This document shows positions 22,738-34,521 of a DNA stretch of 64,000 bases, one piece after another; the first letter of the stretch is position 1; each line of letters begins with the position of its first letter. The position numbers and the translations under genes are program-made. A model generated the notes under the pieces. It searched no databases, was not told the DNA's origin, and worked only from the letters and a program-made list of their open reading frames with translations. Source of the stretch: Calliopsis andreniformis (taxonomy: Eukaryota; Arthropoda; Insecta; Hymenoptera; Andrenidae); the NCBI RefSeq assembly GCF_051401765.1, contig NW_027480429.1, positions 12,900,157 through 12,964,156 on the forward strand, in the 5' to 3' direction.

Positions 22738-24563
22738 GCGTTGTTCCACCAGATCGAATAGGTAGGGCCTAAGAAGTCAACGCCATAAGAATAAAATACA
22801 ATATAAATATAACAGTTTTTCCATCGTATAAAACGAATAATAGCAACCAGTGTGAAAGTTATGGTCATTTCTACGTTCCGGGCGACCTAGTCTTCAGTCT
22901 GGGGCGTTGTTCCACCAGATCGAATAGTTAGGGCCTAAGAAGTCAACGCCAGAAGCATAAAATACAATATAAATATAACAGTTTTTCCATCGTATAAAAC
23001 GAATAATAGCAACCAGTGTGAAAGTTATGGTCATTTCAACGTTCCGGGCTTCCTAGGCTTCACTCTATGGCGTTGCTCCACCACATCGAATAGCTACGGC
23101 CTTAGAAGTCAACGCCTGAAGCATAAAATGCAATGAAAGTACAACAGTTCTTCAATCATATAACAGGAATAATTGCAACCAGTGTGAAAGTAATGGTCAT
23201 TTCCATGTTCCGGGCAACCTGGGATTCACTCTAGGGCGTTGCTCCACCAGATCGAATAGTTAGGGCCTTAGAATTCAACGCCAGAAGCATAAAATACAAT
23301 AAAGATGCAACAGTTTTTCCATCGTATAACAGGAATAACTGCAAACAGTATGAAAGTACTGGTCATTTCTACGTTCCGGGTAACCTAGGTTTCACTATAG
23401 GGCGTTGCTCCACCAGATCGTATAGCTAGGGACTTAGAATTCAACGCCATAAGAATAAAATACAATATAAATATAACAGTTTTTCCATCGTATAAAACGA
23501 ATAATAGCAACCAGTGTGAAGGTTATGGTCATTTCAACGTTCCGGGCAATCTAGGCTTCACTCTAGGGCGCTGCTCCACCAGATCAATCAGTTAGGGCCT
23601 TAGAAGTCAACGTCCGAAGCATAAAATACAAAATAAATAGAACTGTTTTTCCATTGTATAAAACGAATAATTGCTACCAGTGTAAAAGTTATGGTCATTT
23701 CTACGTTCCGGGTAACCTAGGCATCACTGTAGGGCGTTGCTCCACCAGATCGAATAGTTAGGGCCTTAGAAGTCCACGCCAGAAGCATAAAATACGATAA
23801 AGATGCAACAGTTTTTCCATCGTATAAAACGAATAATTGCAACCAGTGTGAAATTTATGGTCATTCCTACATTCCGAGCAACCTAGACTTCACTCTAGAG
23901 CGTTTCTCCACCAGATCGAATAGTTAGGTCCTTAGAAGTCAACGCCAGAAGCATAAAATACGATATAAATACAACAGTTTGTCCATCGTAGAAAAGGAAT
24001 ATTTGCAACCAGTGCGAAAGTTATTGTCATTTCTGCGTTCCGGGCAACCTAGGCTTCACTCTAGGGCGTTGCTCCACCAGATTCAACAGTTAGGGCCTTA
24101 GAAGTCAACGCCCGAAGCATAAAATACAAAATAAATAGTACAGTTTTTGCATCGTATAAAACGAATAATTGCTACCAGTTTGGAAGTTATGGTCATTTCC
24201 ACGTTCCGGGCAGCCTAGGCTTCACTCTAGGGCGTTGCTCCACCAGATGGAATAGTTAGGGCCTTAGAAGTCAACGCCCGAAGCATAAAATACAAAATAA
24301 TTAAAACAGTTTTTCCATTGTATGAAACGAATAATTGCAACCCGTATGAAACTTATGGCCTTTTCCACTTTCCGAGCAACCTAGGCTTCACCCTAGGGCG
24401 TTGCTCCAACAGATTGAATAGTTAGGGCCTTAGAAGTCAACGCCCGAAGCATAAAATACGATATAAATACAACAGCTTTTCCATCGTATAAAACGGATAA
24501 TTGCAACCAGTGTGAAAGTAATGGTCATTTCTACGTTCCGAGCAACCTAGGCGTCACTCTAGG
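22240..24563 (+). repeat. Alpha higher-order unit, 14-monomer variant (2,324 bp)
   Basis: Runs from T6 at 22,240 to the next T6 at 24,564. The order is T6, T5, T4, T7, T8, T9, then a T9/T11 fusion within one monomer near 23,125 ('gcaatgaaag' then 'cagttcttc'), T12-like without the hairpin (23,236), a 'gatcgtatag' type, T13, T14, T1, T2, a T3/T17 hybrid ('aataattaaaacag') and T16. Relative to the 17-monomer unit it lacks T10, most of T11 and T15. Its first two monomers overlap the six-monomer duplication described separately. Its 23,130-24,850 part matches 27,446-29,166 at 4,316 bp (26 monomers exactly). Confidence 0.83.
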
Positions 24564-26223
24564 GCGTTGCTCCACCAGATCGAATAGCTAGGGACTTAGA
24601 ATTCATCTCTAAAAGCATAAAATACAATTAAAATACAACAGTTTTTCCATCGTATAACAGGAATAATTGCAACCAGTGTGAAAGTAATGGTCATTTCTAC
24701 GTTCCGGGCAACGTAGGTTTCACTCTAGGGCGTTGATCCTCCAGAGGGAATAGTTAGGGCCTAAGGAGTCAACTCCAGAAGCATAAAATACAATATAAAT
24801 ACAACAGTTTTTCAATCGTATAAGACGAATAATTGCAACCAGTGTGAAAGATATGGTCACTTCTACGTTCCGGGCAACCTAGGGTTCACTCTAGGGCGTT
24901 GCTCCACCAGATCAATCAGTTAGGGCCTTAGAAGTCAACGCCCGAAGCATAAAATACAAAGTAAATAGAACAGTTTTTCCATTGCATAAAACGAATAATT
25001 GCTACCAGTGTAAAAGTTATGGTCATTTCTACGTTCCGGGTAACCTAGGCTTCACTCTAGGGCGTTGCTCCACCAGATCGAATAGTTAGGGCCTTAGAAG
25101 TCCACGCCAGAAGCATAAAATACGATAAAGATGCAACAGTTTTTCCATCGTATAAAACGAATAATTGCAACCAGTGTGAAATTTATGGTCATTCCTACAT
25201 TCCGAGCAACCTGGGCTTCACCCTAGGGCGTTGTTCCACCAGATGGAATAGTTAGGGCCTAAGAAGTGAACGCCAGAAGCATAAAATACAATATAAATAT
25301 AACAGTTTTTCCATCGTATAAAACGAATAATTGCAACCAGGATGAAAGTTATGGTCATTTCTACTTTCCGGGCAACCTAGGCTTCACCCTAGGGCGCTGC
25401 TCCAACAGATTGATTAGTTAGGGCCTTAGAAGTCAATGCCCGAAGCATAAAATGCAATAAAAGTACAACAGTTCTTCCATCATATAACAGGAATAATTGC
25501 AACCAGTGTGAAAGTAATGGTCATTTCCATGTTCCGGGCAACCTAGGCTTCACTCTAGGGCGTTGCTCCACCAGATTCAACAGCTAGGGCCATAGAAGTC
25601 AACGGCCGAAGCATAAAATACAAAATAAATAGTACAGTTTTTGCATCGTATAAAACGAATAATTGATACCAGTGTGGAAGTTATGGTCATTTCCACGTTC
25701 TGGGCAGCCTAGGCTTCACTCTAGGGCGTTGCTCCACCAGATGGAATAGTTAGGGCCTTAGAAGTCAACGCCAGATGCATAAAATACAATAAAGATGCAA
25801 CAGCTTTTCCATCGTATGACAGGAATAATTGCAACCAGTTTGAAAGTGATGGTCATTTCTACGTTCCGGGCAACCTAGGCTTCACTCTAGGGCGTTGTTC
25901 CACCAGATCGTACAGTTAGGCCCTAAGAAGTCAACGCCAGAAGCATAAAATACAATATAAATATAACGGTTTTTCCATCGTATAAAACGAATGATAGCAA
26001 CCAGTGTGAAAGTTATGGTCATTTCTACGTTCCGGGCAACCTAGGCTTCACTCTAGGGCGTTGCTCCACCAGATTGAATAGTTAGGGCCTTAGAAGTCAA
26101 CGCCCGAAGCATAAAATACGATATAAATACAACAGCTTTTCCATCGTATAAAACGGATAATTGCAACCAGTGTGAAAGTAATGGTCATTTCTACGTTCCG
26201 AGCAACCTAGGCGTCACTCTAGG
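24564..26223 (+). repeat. Ten-monomer alpha linker between two higher-order units
   Basis: Starts with T6 (24,564) and T5 (24,730), then leaves canonical order with an 'agatatggtcac' monomer and continues T13 (24,896), T14 (25,062), a 'gatggaatag...agtgaacg' type (25,228), T11 (25,394), T2 (25,560), T3 (25,726), T15 (25,892) and T16 (26,058). From 25,560 it matches 3,983-5,270 at a constant offset of 21,577 bp (130 monomers minus three), including the rare variants 'aacggccgaag' and 'catcgtatgacagg'. Confidence 0.82.
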
Positions 26224-28879
26224 GCGTTGCTCCACCAGATCGAATAGCTAGGGACTTAGAATTCATCTCTAAAAGCATAAAATACAATTAAAATACAACA
26301 GTTTTTCCATCGTATAACAGGAATAATTGCAACCAGTGTGAAAGTAATGGTCATTTCTACGTTCCGGGCAACGTAGGTTTCACTCTAGGGCGTTGATCCG
26401 CCAGAGGGAATAGTTAGGGCCTAAGGAGTCAACTCCAGAAGCATAAAATACAATATAAATACAACAGTTTTCCAATCGTATAAAACGAATAATTGCAACC
26501 AGTGTGAAAGTTATGGTCATTTCTACGTTCCGGGCAACCTAGGTTTTACTCTAGGGCGTCGCTCCAATAGGTCGAATAGCTAGGGACTTAGAATTCAACG
26601 CCAGAAGGATAAAATACAATATATGTACAACAGTTTTTTCATCGTATAAAATGAATACTTGCCAACATTGTGAAAGTTATGGTCATTTCTACGTTCCAGG
26701 CAACCTAGGCTTCACCCTAGGGCGTTGTTCCACCAGATCGAATAGGTAGGGCCTAAGAAGTCAACGCCATAAGAATAAAATACAATATAAATATAACAGT
26801 TTTTCCATCGTATAAAACGAATAATAGCAACCAGTGTGAAAGTTATGTTCATTTCTACGTTCCGGGCGACCTACTCTTCAGTCTGGGGCGTTGTTCCACC
26901 AGATCGAATAGTTAGGGCCCAAGAAGTCAACGCCAGAAGCATAAAATACAATATAAATATAACAGTTTTTCCATCGTATAATACGAATAATAGCAACCAG
27001 TGTGAAAGTTATGGTCATTTCAACGTTCCGGGCTTCCTAGGCTTCACTCTATGGCGTTGCTCCACCACATCGAATAGCTACGGCCTTAGAAGTCAACGCC
27101 TGAAGCATAAAATGCAATAAAAATACAACAGTTTTTTCACCGTATAACAGGAATAATTGCAACAAGCGTGAAGGTAATGGTCATTTCTGCGTTCCGGGCA
27201 ACCTAGGCTTCACCCTAGGGCGTTGTTCCACCAAATCGAATAGTTAGGGCCTAAGAAGTGAACGCCAGAAGCATAAAATACAACATAAATACAACAGTTT
27301 TTCCATCATATAAAACGAATAATTGCAACCAGGATGAAAGTTATGGTCATTTCTACTTTCCGGGCAACCTAGGCTTCATCCTAGGGCGCTGCTCCAACAG
27401 ATTGATTAGTTAGGGCCTTGGAAGTCAATGCCCGAAGCATAAAGTGCAATAAAAGTACAACAGTTCTTCCATCATATAACAGGAATAATTGCAACCAGTG
27501 TGAAAGTAATGGTCATTTCCATGTTCCGGGCAACCTAGGCTTCACTCTAGGGCGTTGCTCCACCAGATCGAATAGTTAGGGCCTTAGAATTCAACGCCAG
27601 AAGCATAAAATACAATAAAGATGCAACAGTTTTTCCATCGTAAAGCAGGAATAACTGCATACAGTATGAAAGTACTGGTCATTTCTACGTTCCGGGTAAC
27701 CTAGGTTTCACTCTAGGGCGTTGCTCCACCAGATCGTATAGCTAGGGACTTAGAATTCAACGCCATAAGAATAAAATACAATATAAATATAACAGTTTTT
27801 CCATCGTATAAAACGAATAATAGCAACCAGTGTGAAGGTTATGGTCATTTCATCGTTCCGGGCAATCTAGGCTTCACTCTAGGGCGCTGCTCCACCAGAT
27901 CAATCAGTTAGGGCCTTAGAAGTCAACGTCCGAAGCATAAAATACAAAATAAATAGAACTGTTTTTCCATTGTATAAAACGAATAATTGCTACCAGTGTA
28001 AAAGTTATGGTCATTTCTACGTTCCGGGTAACCTAGGCATCACTGTAGGGCGTTGCTCCACCAGATCGAATAGTTAGGGCCTTAGAAGTCCACGCCAGAA
28101 GCATAAAATACGATAAAGATGCAACAGTTTTTCCATCGTATAAAACGAATAATTGCAACCAGTGTGAAATTTATGGTCATTCCTACATTCCGAGCAACCT
28201 AGACTTCACTCTAGAGCGTTTCTCCACCAGATCGAATAGTTAGGTCCTTAGAAGTCAACGCCAGAAGCATAAAATACGATATAAATACAACAGTTTGTCC
28301 ATCGTAGAAAAGGAATATTTGCAACCAGTGCGAAAGTTATTGTCATTTCTGCGTTCCGGGCAACCTAGGCTTCACTCTAGGGCGTTGCTCCACCAGATTC
28401 AACAGTTAGGGCCTTAGAAGTCAACGCCCGAAGCATAAAATACAAAATAAATAGTACAGTTTTTGCATCGTATAAAACGAATAATTGCTACCAGTTTGGA
28501 AGTTATGGTCATTTCCACGTTCCGGGCAGCCTAGGCTTCACTCTAGGGCGTTGCTCCACCAGATGGAATAGTTAGGGCCTTAGAAGTCAACGCCCGAAGC
28601 ATAAAATACAAAATAATTAAAACAGTTTTTCCATTGTATGAAACGAATAATTGCAACCCGTATGAAACTTATGGCCTTTTCCACTTTCCGAGCAACCTAG
28701 GCTTCACCCTAGGGCGTTGCTCCAACAGATTGAATAGTTAGGGCCTTAGAAGTCAACGCCCGAAGCATAAAATACGATATAAATACAACAGCTTTTCCAT
28801 CGTATAAAACGGATAATTGCAACCAGTGTGAAAGTAATGGTCATTTCTACGTTTCGAGCAACCTAGGCGTCACTCTAGG
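26224..28879 (+). repeat. Alpha higher-order unit, 16-monomer variant (2,656 bp)
   Basis: From T6 at 26,224 to T6 at 28,880 there are exactly 16 x 166 bp. The order is T6, T5 (26,390), T4 (26,556), T7 (26,722), T8 (26,888), T9 (27,054), T10 (27,220), T11 (27,386), T12-like (27,552), a 'gatcgtatag' type (27,718), T13 (27,884), T14, T1, T2, the same T3/T17 hybrid as at 24,232, and T16 (28,714). It differs from the 17-monomer unit mainly by the hybrid and the missing T15. It is the closest relative of the 14-monomer variant at 22,240, from which it differs by keeping T10 and T11. Confidence 0.85.
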
Positions 28880-29709
28880 CCGTTGCTCCACCAGATCGAA
28901 TAGCTAGGGACTTAGAATTCATCTCTAAAAGCATAAAATACAATTAAAATACAACAGTTTTTCTATCGTCTAACAGGAATAATTGCAACCAGTGTGAAAG
29001 TAATGGTCATTTCTACGTTCCGGGCAACGTAGGTTTCACTCTAGGGCGTTGGTCCGCCAGAGGGAATAGTTAGGGCCTAAGGAGTCAACTCCAGAAGCAT
29101 AAAATACAATATAAATACAACAGTTTTTCAATCGTATTAAACGAATAATTGCAACCAGTGTGAAAGTTATGGTCATTTCTACGTTCCGGGCAACCTAGGT
29201 TTCACTCTAGGGCGTCGCTCCAATAGGTCGAATAGCTAGGGACTTAGAATTCAACGCCAGAAGGGTAAAATACAATACATGTACAACAGTTTTTTCATCG
29301 TATAAAATGAATACTTGCAAACATTGTGAAAGTTATGGTCATTTCTACGTTCCAGGCAACCTAGGCTTCACCCTAGGGCGTTGTTCCACCAGATCGAATA
29401 GGTAGGGCCTAAGAAGTCAACGCCATAAGAATAAAATACAATATAAATATAACAGTTTTTCCATCGTATAAAACGAATAATAGCAACCAGTGTGAAAGTT
29501 ATGGTCATTTCAACGTTCCGGGCAACCTAGGCCTCACTCTAGGGCGTTGTTCCACCCGATCGAATAGCTAGGGACTTAGAATTCAACGCTAAAAGCATAA
29601 AGTACAATAAAGATGCAACAGTTTTTCCATCGTATAATAGGAATAATTGCAACCAGTGTGAAGGTAGCGGTCTGTCCTACGTTCCGGGCAACCTAGGCTT
29701 CACTCTAGG
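28880..29709 (+). repeat. End of the alpha block and entry into beta
   Basis: T6 (28,880), T5 (29,046), T4 (29,212) and T7 (29,378) start another canonical unit. The monomer starting near 29,544 then carries 'ccacccgatcg', 'ctaaaagcataaagtac' and 'ggtctgtcc', which are beta markers. As at 5,809, the change of family happens inside the repeat without foreign DNA. Confidence 0.82.
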
Positions 29710-29875
29710 GCGTTGCTCCACCAGATCGAATAGTTAGGGACTAAGAAGTGAACGCCCGTAGCATGAAATACACTAAATATACAAGAGTTTTTCCATCGTA
29801 TAACAGGAATAATTGCAACCAGTGCGAAAGTGATGGTCATTTCTACATTCAGAGCAACCTGGGCTTCACTCTAGG
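29710..29875 (+). repeat. Beta monomer preceding the first large unit
   Basis: Marker 'cactaaatatacaagag'. The same monomer reappears at 39,334-39,499 between the second and third large units, 9,624 bp away. It is absent at the junction of the first and second units. It also matches beta monomers at 6,980-7,145 and 13,950-14,115. Confidence 0.85.
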
Positions 29876-32800
29876 GCGTTGCTCCACCAGATCGAATAGT
29901 TAGGGCCTTAGAAGTCAACGCCAGAAGCATAAAACACAATATAAATACAACAACTTTTCCATCGTATAACAGGAATAATACCAACCAGTGTGAAAGATAT
30001 GGTCACTTCTACGTTCCGGGCAACCTAGGGTTCACTCTAGGGCGTTGGTCCACCAGTTCCAATAGATAGGGCGTAAGCAGTCAACGCCAGAAGCACCAAT
30101 TACAAAATAAATACAACAGTTTTTCGATCGTATAAAGCGAATAATTGCAACCAGTGTGAAAGTAATGGTCATTTCAACGTTGCGGGCAACCAAGGCTTCA
30201 CTCTAGGGCGTTGTCACACCAGATCGAATAGCTACGACCTTAGAAGTCAAAGCCAGAAGCAGAAAATACAATAAAAATGCAACAGTTTTTCCACCTTATA
30301 GCATGGCTAATTGCAACCAGTGCGAAAGTAATGATCATTTCGACGTTTCGGGCAACCTAGGCTTCACTCTAGGGCGCTGCTCCACCAGATCGAATAGCTA
30401 GGGACTTAGAATTCAACGCTAAAAGCATAAAGTACAATAAAGATGCAACAGCTTTTCCATCGTACAACAGGAATAATTGCAACCAGTGTGAAGGTAACGG
30501 TCTGACCTACGTTCCGGGCAACCTAGGCTTCACTCCAGGCCGTTGCTAAATCAGATCGAATAGATAGGATCTTAGAAGTCAACGCCCGAAGCATAGAGTA
30601 CAAAATAAATAGAAGAGATTTTCCATTGTATAAAACGAATAATAGCAACCAGTGAGAAAGTTAAGGTCATTTCTACGTTCCGGGCATCCTAGGCTTCACT
30701 CTAGGGCGTTGCACCACCAGATCGAATAGTTAGGGCCTTAGAAGTCAACGCCAGAAGCATAAAAAACAATATAAATACAACAACTTTTCCATCGTATAAC
30801 AGGAATAATAGCAACCAGTGTGAAAGGTATGATCATTTCGACGTTTCGGGCAACATAGGCTTCACTGTAGGGCGTTGCTCCACCAGATCGAATGGGTAGG
30901 GCCATAGAAGTCAACGCCCGGAACATAAAATACAATATAAATACAACAGTTTTTCCATTGTATAAAACGAATAATGGCAACCAGTGTGAAAGTAATGGTC
31001 ATTTCTACGTTCCGGGCAACCTAGGCGTCACTCTAGGGCGTTGCTCCACCACATCGAATAGCTACGGCCTTAGAAGTCAACGCCAGAAGCATAAAATACA
31101 ATATAAATACAACAGCATTTCCATCGTATAAAATGAATAATTGCAAACAGTGTGAAAGTAATGGTCATTTCTACGTTCCGGGCAACCTAGGCTTCACTCT
31201 ATGCGTTGCTCCACCCGATCGAATAGCTAGGGACTTAGAATTCAACGCTAAAAGCATAAAGTACAATAAAGATGCAACAGTTTTTCCATCGTATAACAGG
31301 AATAATTGCAACCAGTGTGAAGGTAACGGTCTGTCCTACGTTCCGGGCAACCTAGGCTTCACTCTAGGGCGTTGCTACACCAGATCGAATAGTTAAGGCC
31401 TTAGAAGTCCACGCCAGAAGCATAAAATACGATAAAGATGCAACAGTTTTTCCATCGTATAAAACGAATAATTGCAACCAGTGTGAAATTTATGGTCATT
31501 CCTACATTCCGAGCAACCTAGACTTCACTCTAGAGCGTTTCTCCACCAGATCGAATAGTTAGGTCCTTAGAAGTTGACACCAGAAGCATAAAATACGATA
31601 TAAATACAACATTTTGTCCTTCGTAGGACAGGAATATTTGCAACCAGTGCGAAAGTTATGGTCATTTCTGCGTTCCGGGCAACCTAGGCTTCACTCTAGG
31701 GCGTTGCTCCACCAGATTCAACAGCTAGGGCCATAGAAGTCAACGCCCGAAGCATAAAATACAAAATAAATAGTACAGTTGTTGCATCGTATAAAACGAA
31801 TAATTGCTACCAGTGTGGAAGTTATGGTCATTTCCACGTTCCGGGCAGCCAAGGCTTCACTCTAGGGCGTTGCTCCACCAGATGGAATAGTTAGGGTCTT
31901 AGAAGTCAACGCCAGTTGCATAAAATACAATAAAGATGCAACAGTTTTTCCATCGTATAACAGGAATAATTGCAACCAGTATGAAAGTGATGGTCATTTT
32001 TACGTTCCGGGCAACCTAGGCTTCACTCTAGGGCGTTGTTCCACCAGATCGAACAGTTAGGCCCTAAGAAGTCAACGCCAGAAGCATAAAATACAATATA
32101 AATATAACAGTTTTTCCATCGTATAAAACGAATGATAGCAACCAGCGTGAAAGTTATGGTCATTTCTACGTTCCGGGCAACCTAGGCTTCACTCTAGGGC
32201 GTTGCTCCACCAGATCGAATAGTTCTTGCCTTAGAAGTCAACGCCCGAAGCATAAAATACAAAATAAATAAAACAGTTTTTCCATTGTATGAAACGAATA
32301 ATTGCAACCAGTATGAAACTTATGGTCTTTTCCACTTTCCGAGCAACCTAGGCTTCACCCTAGGGCGTTGCTCCAACAGATTGAATAGTTAGGGCCTAAG
32401 AAGTCAACGCCAGAAGCATAAAATACAATATAAATATAACAGTTTTTCCATCGTATAAAACGAATAATAGCAACCAGTGTGAAAGTTATAGTCATTTCTA
32501 CGTTCCGGGCTTCCTAGGCTTCACTATATGGCGTTGATCCACCACATCGAATAGCTACGTCCTTAGAAGTCAACGCCTGAAGCATAAAATGCAATAAAAA
32601 TACAACAGGTTTTTCACCGTATAACTGGAATAGTTGCAACCAGCGTGAAGGTAATGGTCATTTCTGCGTTCCGGGCAACCTGGCTTCACCCTAGGGCGTT
32701 GTTCCACCAAATCGAATAGTTAGGGCCTAAGAAGTGAACGCCAGAAGCATAAAATACAATATAAATACAACAGTTTTACCATCATATAAAACGAATAATA

Positions 32801-34521
32801 GCAACCAGTGTGAAGGTTATGGTCATTTCAACGTTCCGGGCAATCTAGGCTTCACTCTAGGGCGTTGCTCCCCCAGATCAATCAGTTAGGGCCTTAGAAG
32901 TCAACGCCCGAAGCATAAAATACAAAATAACTAGAACAGTTTTTCCATTGCATAAAACGAATAATTGCTACCAGTGTAAAAGTTATGGTCATTTCTACGT
33001 TCCGGGTAACCTAGGCTTCACTCTAGGGCGTTGCTCCACCAAATCGAATAGTTAGGGCCTTAGAAGTCCACGACAGAAGCATAAAATACGATAAAGATGC
33101 AACAGTTTTTCCATCGTATAAAACGAATAATTGCAACCAGTGTGAAATTTATGGTCATTCCTACATTCCGAGCACCCTGGGCTTCACCCTATTGCGTTGT
33201 TCCACCTGATGGAATAGTTAGGGCCTAAGAAGTCAACGCCAGAACCATAAAATACGATATAAATACAGCAGCTTTTCCATCGTATAAAACGAATAATTGC
33301 AACCAGCGTGATAGTTATGCTTATTTCTACGTACCGGGCAACCTAGGCATCACCCTAGGGCGTTGCTCCAACAGATTGAATAGTTAGGGCCTTAAAAGTC
33401 AATGCCCGAAGCATAAAATGCAATACAAATACAACAGTTTTTCCATCGTATAACAGGAATAATTGCAACCAGTGTGAATGTAATGGTCGTTTCTACGTTC
33501 CGGGCAACCTAGGATTCACTCTAGGGCGTTGCTCCAACAGATTGAATAGTTAGGGCCTTACAAGTCAATGCCCGAAGCATAAAATGCAATAAAAATACAA
33601 CAGTGTTTCCATCATATAACGGGAATAATTGCAATCAGTTTGAAAGTGATGGCCATTTCTACGTTCCGGGTAACCTAGGCTTCACTCTAGGGCGTTGTTC
33701 CACCACATCGAACAGTTAGGCCCTAAGAAGTCAACGCCAGAAGCATAAAATACAATATAAATATAACAGTTTTTCCATCGTATAAAACGAATGATAGCAA
33801 CCAGTGTGAAAGTTATGGTCATTTCTACGTCCCGGGCAACCTAGGCTTCACTCTAGGGCGTTGCTCCACCAGATCGAATAGTTATTGCCTTAGAAGTCAA
33901 CGCCCGAAGCATAAAATACAAAATAAATAAAACAGTTTTTCCATCGTATAAAACGAATAATTGCAACCAGTATGAAACTTATGGTCATTCCTACATTCCG
34001 AGCAACCTGGGCTTCACCCTAGGGCGTTGTTCCACCAGATGGAATAGTTAGGGCCTAAGAAGTCAACGCCAGAACCATAAAATGCAAAAAAAATACAACA
34101 GTGTTTCCATCGTATAACAGGATTAATTGCAACCAGTTTGAAATGGATGGCCAATTCTACGTTCCGGGCAACCTAGGCTTCACCCTATTGCGTTGCGCCA
34201 CCAGATCGAATAGTTAGTACCTTAGAAGTCAACGCCAGAAGCATAAAATACAATATAAATACAACAGTTTTTCCATCGTATAAAACGAATAATAGCAACC
34301 AGTTTGAAACTTATGGTCATTTCTACTTTCCGAGCAACCTAGGCTTCACCCTAGGGCGTTGCTCCAACAGATTGAATAGTTAGGGTCTTAGAAATCAACG
34401 CCCGAACCATAAAATGCAAAAAAAATACAACAGTGTTTCCATCATATGACAGGAATAATTGCAACCAGTTTGAAAGTGATGGCCAATTCTACGTTCCGGG
34501 CAACCTAGGTTTCACTCCAGG
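29876..34521 (+). repeat. Large 28-monomer unit, copy 1 (4,646 bp)
   Basis: First of three near-identical blocks. It opens with beta monomers (29,876-31,390: 'cataaaacac', 'ttggtccaccagttcc', 'ttgtcacacc', 'gctaaatcag', 'aacaacttttcc', 'cccggaacat', 'ctatgcgttg', 'ctaaaagc'). It continues with alpha types T14, T1, T2, T3, T15, T17 and others (31,390-33,180), and ends with T14- and gamma-like monomers ('agaaccataaaatgc', 'caaaaaaaatac'). Two one-base losses explain 4,646 against 28 x 166 = 4,648: 'ctatgcg' near 31,200 and 'aacctggcttc' near 32,680. Copy-specific changes include 'cagttgcat' at about 31,915. The block unites all three monomer families in one unit. Confidence 0.93.
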
